Position numbers and translations under genes: made by a program. 5,435 nucleotides of DNA from assembly GCA_023489425.1 (NCBI GenBank), contig JAMDCG010000081.1, forward strand, positions 1 to 5,435, read 5' to 3'. The notes beneath the pieces are model-generated. The model did not search any database. It saw only the letters and a program-made list of their open reading frames with translations, and was not told where the DNA came from. Below, piece by piece: positions 1-5,435 of the stretch (position 1 is its first letter; each line of letters starts with the position of its first letter). This stretch comes from Thermoplasmatota archaeon. GTDB taxonomy: Archaea > Thermoplasmatota > Thermoplasmata > Thermoplasmatales > Thermoplasmataceae.

Positions 1-888
1 CTTGATAAGAAAGCTATATTCGCTTATATAATGGCAGTTGGCTTCATAGCTGACTCTGCCAGTATCCCATTTCTGGTTAGTAATCTTGTAAATATTATAG
101 CAGCCACATATTTTGGAATAGATTTCTTTCCTTATATGGAGGTAATGATAGTCCCCGATCTGGTGAGCATTATTGCGAGCCTCCTATTTCTTTTAATTTA
201 TTTCAGAAAGTCAATACCCGTTAAAATCCCAAAAAAAGTTGAGTTCAGGAATGAGGATATCAAAGATCCTGTAATTTTTAAACTTTTCTTTCCAGTAATC
301 ATTAGTCTTGTGGTACTATATTCAGTAGGTGGAATCTATAATATTCCAGTGTCAATAGTTGCCATGCCGGCAGCAGTTTTCATGTTGCTACTTGCTAGGA
401 AAAACGGAAAAATAGATTATGTAAAGCCTGTGAAAGAAGCCCCATGGCAGATTATCCTTTTCTCTCTTGGAATGTACATAGTGGTCTATGCACTTGCAAC
501 AAATGGGATGGTTTTTTACATGGCAATGGCAGTAGGGTACTTTCAATCATTTCCCTTTGGTATGAATTTTGTTATGACTGGATTCCTGTTTGCACTCACA
601 GCCTCTATAATGAATAATCTTCCTTCAGTATTGCTGGGTGATCTTACACTGCAACACCTTCACATATCTGGAATAATTCTACTGACAAATGCAATAGGCA
701 ATGACATAGGGCCAAAATTTACACCCATAGGATCTCTGGCGACTCTCGTATGGCTATATATGCTGGATCGAAAGGCCAAGATAAAGATAAATACGATTGA
801 ATATATGAAACTGGGACTTATTGTAGGTATTCCTGTTTTGTTTATTACGCTGATGACACTTTACGTGGAAAGTATTATCGTTCTCTAA
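1..888 (+). CDS. arsB: ArsB arsenite efflux permease, 5' end outside window
   Basis: Membrane pump of the ArsB family that exports arsenite (and antimonite) from the cytoplasm, alone or with an ArsA ATPase. The frame is open from base 1, so the first in-frame ATG at 31 is internal: the codons before it continue the family motif. The window holds 295 residues, against about 430 for full-length ArsB, so roughly 135 N-terminal residues are missing. Recognised blocks, counted from base 1: AYIMAVGFIADSASIPF with VSNLVNI (about 9-33), MNNLPSVL (204-211), and GNDIGPKFTPIGSLATL (233-249). These resemble bacterial ArsB closely and rule out the unrelated Acr3 family. The rest is hydrophobic helices. 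No arsenate reductase, ArsA or ArsR-type regulator is visible here; any would lie upstream. The stop is TAA at 886-888, followed by a T-rich run. Family identity is firm; actual substrate range is inferred from the family. Confidence 0.95.
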   Translation, partial: LDKKAIFAYIMAVGFIADSASIPFLVSNLVNIIAATYFGIDFFPYMEVMIVPDLVSIIASLLFLLIYFRKSIPVKIPKKVEFRNEDIKDPVIFKLFFPVIISLVVLYSVGGIYNIPVSIVAMPAAVFMLLLARKNGKIDYVKPVKEAPWQIILFSLGMYIVVYALATNGMVFYMAMAVGYFQSFPFGMNFVMTGFLFALTASIMNNLPSVLLGDLTLQHLHISGIILLTNAIGNDIGPKFTPIGSLATLVWLYMLDRKAKIKINTIEYMKLGLIVGIPVLFITLMTLYVESIIVL

Positions 889-889
889 A

Positions 890-896
890 TTTTTCT
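890..896 (+). terminator. T-rich stretch after arsB, possible archaeal terminator
   Basis: TTTTTCT begins one base after the arsB stop codon. Archaeal RNA polymerase commonly terminates in short U-rich tracts without a hairpin, and none is obvious here. The tract lies directly before the promoter-like box of the next gene, which suggests that the two genes are separate units. The evidence is base composition and position only. Confidence 0.35.
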
Positions 897-903
897 GGCA
901 CAT

Positions 904-912
904 CTTAAATAC
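904..912 (+). promoter_or_regulatory. TATA-like box A before the membrane iron-sulfur gene
   Basis: CTTAAATAC resembles the archaeal TATA box (consensus near TTTAWATA). Its centre lies about 31 bases before the ATG at 939 and 22 bases before the TTG at 930, so transcription should start between or very near them. There is no GGAGG-like site in front of either start. This indicates a leaderless or nearly leaderless mRNA with its own promoter in the 50-base gap after arsB. Confidence 0.55.
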
Positions 913-938
913 CAATATTTTCTACTAAATTGATTCTG

Positions 939-2909
939 ATGAACTATGATATGTGGATACTGGGACTTATTGCGGGTCTCATGGGAATATTCACATCATA
1001 TATTTTGTATTTGTCAAGAACTGCTGAAAACCCTCTGAGAAAAATTATCACATACATATTGCTGGCAATGATGAACGGAATGTTGCTCGGTCCTTCGATA
1101 TATCTTTCAGGAGTTATCACAATCTCACTGGAAGATGCAATTGTCATCTCAGCAGGGCTGATGGCAATAGAAATCATATACCCACTGATCCTCTTTGTAC
1201 GTTCAATTGAACAGGAAGATATTGAAATAAGAATAAGCATACCAGTCATAATATTTCTCACATTACTGAATGAATTTCTGATGAGTCTTGATTTTAATTC
1301 AATAATCCTATCAAAAACAATCTTTACGATTTATGGAACAAGTATTGTGGCATTAATCTCTCAAACGGTTTCATCATTTTGGTTCATTTTTCCCATGGCA
1401 CTGGAAATGGGACTAACCGCAATTTTCACAATAAGAAAAGGGGAAAAGGTAGCATTCATTTTCATAATTTTTCAGTCACTGGTCATGTTTTTCACACCAA
1501 CTGCTATCCCTCAAAGTACATGGATCAGCATTTCAGTGTTCGCTGGTGGCGGAGTAATGACTGCCCTTCTCATATTCATTTTCGAAAGTCTTTACAGGGA
1601 AAGTTATGTCAATAAGAATTTTTCAAGATATCTATTACAGATATTGCTGATCTACGGCCTCATGATGATTGGGGTAATGATTTTTCAGTACGAATCATCA
1701 GTTTTAATTGTATCTATCGCGGTTCTTCTTGAAATGATTGTATATATCAATGCAATTCTTAGAAAGAATTATTTTAGTGGCAAAGGAAAAGTTTACTGGC
1801 TTGCTAATAAAGAGTGGTCAACTCTCTTCCTTATGGATGTTTTTATTGCTGAATTTGCAATGGGAGCAACATTCGATTTTCAATATTATGGAACATCATT
1901 CTTTATAAACAGCCTCCATCTTGCTGTTTTTTCTGGAAGTATCATTAATATGATTACAGAATTCTTCTACAATACAGTGGTATTCGTAGGTGGTATTACA
2001 GGTTCCTCATGGTTTCTCATTATGATGGGATTTGAAATGGGTTCACTTGTAGTTTTCAAAATTATGAAAACAAGAGAACTAGAAAACAAAATCAGGTTAG
2101 GACTGATGATTGGTGCCTATGGTATCTACTCAATCCTTATACCAAGCTTCCTTGTAACAAACTCCAGGATATACCCCTTTATTGGGTGGTCCATGGGAAT
2201 AGGCACAGCTGGAGGGCTTGCTCCAGCTCTAATAATACCTATGCTTCTTACTTACGTTATAAGTGGTTCATTATCACTTCTCTTTGGTGCAAGGCAACTG
2301 TGTTCAGTATTCTGTACAGCTCCACTTATGTATCAGGGCACTTTTTACGATTCTATGAAGAAATTTAACAGGACAACACCTACTGCCAAAAAATTGAGCA
2401 CTGGCGGAGAAAGAAATCTTATTTACAGGGTAGTTTCATTTACAATCTATATCTCTCTGGCAGTTGCTGCCCTTTTCTCCTTCTTATATCATTATCATAT
2501 CCTAAACTACGAAATTTACGGTACTGATCCTCTTTTTTTCATGTACATAATTATATTTGACATAATGTGGTACGCAGTTTTCCTCACGATGCCATATTTC
2601 GGAAATTATGGATGTATTAACACAGGTTACTGCCACTGGGGAAATTTCAATCGCTTTGTTGGAAAGTATGGGCTTTTTAAACTAAAGGTTAAGGATCCTA
2701 GTCAGTGTGTAACATGTAAGACAAAAGACTGTGCTCTTGCATGCCCAGTAGGGTTATCATCCCAGCCAGGCAGTTTTATATCCCAAGGACAGTTCAAGAA
2801 TTCAAGATGCGTTGGCGTAGGAGATTGCGTAGAGGCATGCCCATATGAAAATATATTCTTCTATGATGTTAGAAATTTCCTAAAAGAAAAGGTAATGAAG
2901 AAAGAGTGA
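939..2909 (+). CDS. Multi-spanning membrane protein with duplicated module and C-terminal iron-sulfur ferredoxin domain
   Basis: Unnamed membrane redox protein of 656 residues. I chose the ATG at 939 over an in-frame TTG at 930 (three residues longer) because ATG suits the leaderless spacing and lines up with the start of its paralogue. Residues 1 to about 550 form a dozen or more hydrophobic helices. Two copies of one module are visible: about 30-225 (E78; N111-E112-x-x-M115; P152-M153-x-x-E156-M157) and about 229-450 (E265; E305-x-x-M308; M363-x-x-E366-M367). Cysteine pairs follow at C455/C459 and C559/C565, placed somewhat as in NapH/CcoG-type membrane ferredoxins but without their exact CP motif. 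The tail has C590-x2-C593-x4-C598-x3-C602-P and C624-x5-C630-x3-C634-P; the second motif has V627 where a cysteine is usual, suggesting a [4Fe-4S] plus [3Fe-4S] pair. Likely electron transfer between a cytoplasmic donor and a membrane acceptor; partner unknown. The neighbour at 2944-3843 is a paralogue of its N-terminal half. Confidence 0.85.
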   Translation: MNYDMWILGLIAGLMGIFTSYILYLSRTAENPLRKIITYILLAMMNGMLLGPSIYLSGVITISLEDAIVISAGLMAIEIIYPLILFVRSIEQEDIEIRISIPVIIFLTLLNEFLMSLDFNSIILSKTIFTIYGTSIVALISQTVSSFWFIFPMALEMGLTAIFTIRKGEKVAFIFIIFQSLVMFFTPTAIPQSTWISISVFAGGGVMTALLIFIFESLYRESYVNKNFSRYLLQILLIYGLMMIGVMIFQYESSVLIVSIAVLLEMIVYINAILRKNYFSGKGKVYWLANKEWSTLFLMDVFIAEFAMGATFDFQYYGTSFFINSLHLAVFSGSIINMITEFFYNTVVFVGGITGSSWFLIMMGFEMGSLVVFKIMKTRELENKIRLGLMIGAYGIYSILIPSFLVTNSRIYPFIGWSMGIGTAGGLAPALIIPMLLTYVISGSLSLLFGARQLCSVFCTAPLMYQGTFYDSMKKFNRTTPTAKKLSTGGERNLIYRVVSFTIYISLAVAALFSFLYHYHILNYEIYGTDPLFFMYIIIFDIMWYAVFLTMPYFGNYGCINTGYCHWGNFNRFVGKYGLFKLKVKDPSQCVTCKTKDCALACPVGLSSQPGSFISQGQFKNSRCVGVGDCVEACPYENIFFYDVRNFLKEKVMKKE

Positions 2910-2930
2910 AGTAGTGACGAATCATTGATG

Positions 2931-2939
2931 TATATTTTC
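2931..2939 (+). terminator. T-rich tract in the convergent gap
   Basis: The 34 bases between the two convergent stop codons (2910-2943) contain TATATTTTC, a weak candidate for U-tract termination of the plus-strand gene. No hairpin is evident and the minus strand has no comparable T run here. Transcripts from the two paralogous membrane genes may therefore overlap at their 3' ends. Low certainty. Confidence 0.2.
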
Positions 2940-2943
2940 ATAA

Positions 2944-3843
2944 TCAGTCTGTGCTTTCACTTTCAAGTAATTTCCTCCTGATTGCTACTGGTGTGCTGGA
3001 GTCAAAGAACTTAAAGGATATAAGGAAATAATATACCATTGAGAAGGCCATTGAAAGGGCAAAAATTATCCATTTAACTCCAAATGGCCCTGGAATTATG
3101 GCACTCATGACAAGACCAATAGATGAAAGAAGTATTAGAAAGATGAAATAATTCAACATTTTTCTCCATTCATTTTCCAAATTCTTTCTGTTCTTATATG
3201 TGTACGATAGAACAAAATATAGAACTACTATCATTACTATGGAAAACATAATAATAAGCGGAATAGAATAGAGACCACTGAAAAGACCAGGATCTGAGGC
3301 CTGCATTGCAATTATTCCAATTGAAATTCTCAACGTCAATCCGTTGTGAATCTTTAGAAATAGAAGCGATACCATTTCAATAATCATGGGGATGGTAAAA
3401 AGGTAGTTCGTGATTCCAGCTCCGATTATATTAATTGTATTCACCAGTTCTCCGTTTGTCCCAAAGCCATATGCTAGTGAGTACAGGAACAGAGCCATTG
3501 AGACCTCATTCCACCCAACAAGTATTCCTATCCATTTAGCATGTGTCTTTGTCATTTTGCCAATATTACCGTTGAAAGCTGAAACAAGAATATATGAAAT
3601 AATAATTGTCATTTCAAACATTGAAATGTTGATTGCCATTACCTGGTTTAGGAAGCCATGAGGATACAGAAGATAATAGTTCAGAGAATTCAGCATTCCT
3701 GACATCATTGACAGTAGAAAGAGGATGAGGGAAATGCTTCTTACAGTCATGGAACTAAATTTTGAAGAAACGAAAAGTACTACAAACACTATGAATGGCG
3801 TCATTAGTATTTCTGTAAGAATAATATACAGGAGATCATGCAT
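2944..3843 (-). CDS. Multi-spanning membrane protein, stand-alone paralogue of the iron-sulfur protein's membrane module
   Basis: A 299-residue, very hydrophobic protein with about eight predicted membrane helices, no cysteine motifs and a short charged C-terminal tail (AIRRKLLESESTD). Function unknown. By eye it aligns almost without gaps with residues 1-277 of the convergent gene product: LSMMSGML against LLAMMNGML near residue 45; E77; N112-E113-x-x-M116 against N111-E112-x-x-M115; and P152-M153-x-x-E156-M157, which falls at identical residue numbers in both proteins. The signature residues are therefore kept although the ferredoxin domain is absent. The start is the ATG at 3843, with a TATA-like box about 25 bases upstream and no ribosome binding site, so it is probably leaderless. 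The facing arrangement suggests duplication followed by fusion or loss of the ferredoxin part. It may pair with the larger protein, serve as a subunit with another redox partner, or act alone; the sequence does not decide. No similarity to a named family was recognised. Confidence 0.85.
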   Translation of the reverse strand: MHDLLYIILTEILMTPFIVFVVLFVSSKFSSMTVRSISLILFLLSMMSGMLNSLNYYLLYPHGFLNQVMAINISMFEMTIIISYILVSAFNGNIGKMTKTHAKWIGILVGWNEVSMALFLYSLAYGFGTNGELVNTINIIGAGITNYLFTIPMIIEMVSLLFLKIHNGLTLRISIGIIAMQASDPGLFSGLYSIPLIIMFSIVMIVVLYFVLSYTYKNRKNLENEWRKMLNYFIFLILLSSIGLVMSAIIPGPFGVKWIIFALSMAFSMVYYFLISFKFFDSSTPVAIRRKLLESESTD

Positions 3844-3863
3844 ATGGAGCAGAATTAAAAATT

Positions 3864-3873
3864 AGTATAATAC
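3864..3873 (-). promoter_or_regulatory. TATA-like box before the 299-residue membrane protein
   Basis: Read on the minus strand, the gap holds TGTATTATACTAAT, with the AT-rich core centred about 25 bases before the ATG at 3843. No GGAGG-like sequence precedes the start (the last bases are TTCTGCTCCAT). Spacing and lack of a ribosome binding site fit a leaderless archaeal transcript separate from the ABC gene that ends at 3902. The core differs from the consensus, so support is moderate. Confidence 0.4.
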
Positions 3874-3901
3874 AGTATAGACTTTTCTAAAATGTGTGAA
3901 C

Positions 3902-5353
3902 TTAGTTTTGGGGCTCTTTCTCTTCTTCATCTACAGTATACATGAAACATGAAACAAAATGATCCTCTGAGACCTCTATCATTTTTGGTAAAACCGGCTT
4001 TATCAACTGTATGATAAGATTATTATTCTCGGCCTCAAACTCTATGAAATCAATTGCTCCAAATCTGATTCCATCAGGTTTTTGTTTTCTTATTTCAATA
4101 AGCTCCTCAATCTTTCTTCTCACTAAATTTTGATCATAATTCTCCTCATCCCTGAATGAAATTTCAATCAAATTTTCGCCCTCGTCAGATATTATATTCT
4201 CAATTTCAGGTATGGAAGCAGGATCATCAAGTCTATATTCATCAATAATTTCTCTGATGTAAGTTTGAATATCCTCGGTTGACCAGCCACAATTACTCAT
4301 AACGTTTGGGCATTTGGTATGGAATACGCATCCCTTTGGTATTTGTTCATAGTCAGGTCCATGTTTTCTAAGAGCTATGCCCTCAATTTTAATTGACGGA
4401 TCAGAACTGGGAATGGAAGAAATCAGTGCCTTTGTGTAAGGGTGAAGCGAATTGGAGAAAATATCTATGGATGGACCTATTTCTACTATTCTCCCCCTGC
4501 ATAAGACTGCCACAGTTTGTGTGAAAGTGCTGATAAAACTTAGGTTGCTACTGGCTATTATAAATGACGTCCCATTCTCTGATCTTCTCTGATTTATAAG
4601 GTTGAATAGCTTTATTTTCATTGTGACATCTAGATATGCTGTAGGGTCATCCATAACAACTATCCTGGGGTTTACTGATAATGCTCTCATAATGGCAACT
4701 TTCTGTTTCTCACTCTCGCTAAGATGGACTGGATATTTGGAAAGTGATTTCTCATCTATTCCTACTTCAGTCATAATATTCTGTAACCTGTAACCTATTT
4801 CTTCACGATTAATGTGCTGGATGTACCTTAAGGGTTCTGACAGGGAACTCATAATGTCCTTTTTTGGATCAAGAGTTGAATATACATCCTGAAATACTGG
4901 TTGAATATATCCACGTTTTTTGCTTATCTCTCTATTATTCATCCTGAATATGGAGAGCTCTTTGCACAATTCTTCATATCTCTCTGTAAGAAGATCGAGT
5001 TCATCATTTCCCTCTATCTCCTCTTCATCAGGATTATATCCATATTTTTCTATAAAAAGTTCATTTATCTTTTCTATTCGCCTGTTAATTTCATCTAGCT
5101 CTTCACCAACCTCCTTAGTAACATCCATGAATAATTCTCCAGAAGTTGGTTTAATTAGGGATAATAAAATATCAATAAGTGCAGTTTTTCCACTTCCTGA
5201 TTCTCCTATGATACCCATGGATTCACCCTCGTGAAGTTTAAATGATATATCATCAAGTATTCTTATACCTGAATTTTCCATACCAAATATATCACTTTTT
5301 GGAGTATTATAGGAGATATGAGAGGCATAAAGCACAATTTTACCATCAACCAT
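3902..5353 (-). CDS. Peptide-type (Opp/Dpp) ABC transporter ATP-binding protein with degenerate catalytic motifs
   Basis: ATPase subunit of an oligopeptide/dipeptide-class ABC importer, acting on the cytoplasmic face of the membrane; 483 residues against about 320-340 for typical OppF/DppF. Walker A is intact (GESGSGKT, 50-57), as is the Q-loop (VFQD, Q155). The signature is LSESEKQK (211-218) instead of LSGGQ, Walker B is IVVMDD with D236 for the usual catalytic Glu, and S269 replaces the H-loop His (ASSNL for ISHDL). A charged, probably coiled-coil insertion occupies about 78-146. The C-terminal oligopeptide-transporter region has HPYTKAL (304-310) and cysteines C342, C348, C355 and C469, the usual four of this family's iron-sulfur site, but C355 and C469 are separated by a long acidic extension. 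The ATG at 5353 follows GGAGGT and comes one base after the stop of a related upstream gene, so the two are one operon. It probably dimerises with that gene's product. The frame is intact, so a pseudogene is unlikely. Confidence 0.92.
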   Translation of the reverse strand: MVDGKIVLYASHISYNTPKSDIFGMENSGIRILDDISFKLHEGESMGIIGESGSGKTALIDILLSLIKPTSGELFMDVTKEVGEELDEINRRIEKINELFIEKYGYNPDEEEIEGNDELDLLTERYEELCKELSIFRMNNREISKKRGYIQPVFQDVYSTLDPKKDIMSSLSEPLRYIQHINREEIGYRLQNIMTEVGIDEKSLSKYPVHLSESEKQKVAIMRALSVNPRIVVMDDPTAYLDVTMKIKLFNLINQRRSENGTSFIIASSNLSFISTFTQTVAVLCRGRIVEIGPSIDIFSNSLHPYTKALISSIPSSDPSIKIEGIALRKHGPDYEQIPKGCVFHTKCPNVMSNCGWSTEDIQTYIREIIDEYRLDDPASIPEIENIISDEGENLIEISFRDEENYDQNLVRRKIEELIEIRKQKPDGIRFGAIDFIEFEAENNNLIIQLIKPVLPKMIEVSEDHFVSCFMYTVDEEEKEPQN

Positions 5354-5354
5354 T

Positions 5355-5435
5355 TTACTGAACCTCCGTTTTGTCAGAATATAAAAAGCAGGCTACCCTG
5401 TGATTTCTTGACACTTCTATCATTCCCGGAACCTT
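5355..5435 (-). CDS. C-terminal tail of an upstream peptide-type ABC ATPase, 5' part outside window
   Basis: Reading the minus strand from base 5435, a frame of 26 codons runs to TAA at 5355-5357. Its product begins KVPGMIEVSRNHRVACFLYS and ends DKTEVQ. It matches the tail of the downstream ATPase (LPKMIEVSEDHFVSCFMYTVD) at 11 of 20 positions, including the His and Cys of the H-x-V-x-C motif that closes Opp/Dpp-type ATP-binding proteins and supplies the fourth cysteine of their iron-sulfur site. The gene is therefore most likely the partner ATPase (DppD/OppD position in the usual order). Only one base separates its stop from the next ATG, and its last codons contain the ribosome binding site of that gene, which implies coupled translation. 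Whether its catalytic motifs are intact cannot be seen here. Confidence 0.8.
   Translation of the reverse strand, partial: KVPGMIEVSRNHRVACFLYSDKTEVQ
5362..5367 (-). promoter_or_regulatory. Ribosome binding site GGAGGT of the ABC ATPase
   Basis: On the minus strand GGAGGT lies eight bases before the ATG at 5353, inside the final codons of the upstream gene. It confirms this start and shows that this operon-internal gene uses Shine-Dalgarno initiation, unlike the promoter-proximal genes of the window, which appear leaderless. Confidence 0.8.

Noticed and set aside
930..938. TTG at 930 as start of the membrane iron-sulfur gene
   Set aside because: It adds only three residues, lies closer to the TATA-like box than usual for a leaderless start, and makes the alignment with the paralogue's N-terminus no better. 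It remains possible.
944..1261. 105-codon minus-strand open frame
   Set aside because: It lies wholly antisense to the start of the membrane iron-sulfur gene, has no promoter or ribosome binding site, and its product (Ser/Ile-rich) resembles a reverse reading of helix codons.
939..2600. Haem b or cytochrome-like membrane domain in the large protein
   Set aside because: There is no pair of suitably spaced helix-embedded histidines; the few His residues (such as HYH near residue 520) are at helix ends and are not shared by the paralogue.
3410..3661. 83-codon plus-strand open frame
   Set aside because: Antisense to the 299-residue membrane protein, whose alignment with its paralogue shows that the minus strand is the coding one.
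4920..5234. 104-codon plus-strand open frame rich in Ser
   Set aside because: It is antisense to the Walker A and coiled-coil part of the ABC ATPase; the Ser/Ile/Phe-rich product is typical of a reverse reading of Glu/Lys/Asp-rich coding DNA.
3902..5353. ABC ATPase as a decaying pseudogene
   Set aside because: The frame is intact over 483 codons, with a strong ribosome binding site, intact Walker A and Q-loop, and all four C-terminal cysteines. Decay would not keep these while changing only the catalytic positions.
1..5435. tRNA, rRNA, CRISPR array, insertion sequence or long DNA repeat
   Set aside because: I saw no repeated spacers, terminal inverted repeats, transposase motifs or RNA-gene signatures; gaps between genes are all under 60 bases.

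Overview
The window looks like chromosomal DNA from an acidophilic archaeon, most likely of the Thermoplasmatales (Ferroplasma/Acidiplasma/Cuniculiplasma-like). This is inferred from the AT-rich composition, heavy use of ATA (Ile) and AGA/AGG (Arg) codons, AT-rich TATA-like boxes about 25-30 bases before start codons that lack a ribosome binding site (leaderless genes), and the gene families present. The genus is a guess; no rRNA or other marker is present.

Layout. Bases 1-888 (+) hold the C-terminal two thirds of an ArsB arsenite efflux pump whose start lies outside the window. Bases 939-2909 (+) encode a 656-residue multi-spanning membrane protein ending in a cytoplasmic-type ferredoxin domain with one cysteine missing from its second cluster motif. 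Facing it, with only 34 bases between the stops, is a 299-residue membrane protein (2944-3843, -). Bases 3902-5353 (-) encode a peptide-type (Opp/Dpp) ABC transporter ATPase with several degenerate catalytic motifs and two large insertions. One base upstream of its start lies the stop of another gene (5355-5435, -), of which only the last 26 codons are inside the window; these match the C-terminal tail of the same ATPase family. There is no gene-free stretch over 300 bases; the longest gap is 58 bases.

How the genes fit together. The two ABC ATPases look like the DppD/DppF-type pair of one peptide importer, co-transcribed on the minus strand; the membrane subunits and binding protein would lie further upstream, beyond base 5435. 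The second ATPase keeps Walker A and the Q-loop but has a changed signature motif (LSESE for LSGGQ), Asp for the catalytic Glu, and Ser for the H-loop His, so the dimer is probably asymmetric.

The most novel part is the central membrane pair. By eye, the 299-residue protein aligns nearly without gaps to the first ~277 residues of the iron-sulfur protein, and that large protein carries a second, diverged copy of the same module before its ferredoxin tail. All three copies share an acidic/methionine pattern inside membrane helices ((N/A)E-x-x-M and M-x-x-E-M). I do not recognise the module as a named family. A redox role at the membrane is inferred from the ferredoxin domain only.
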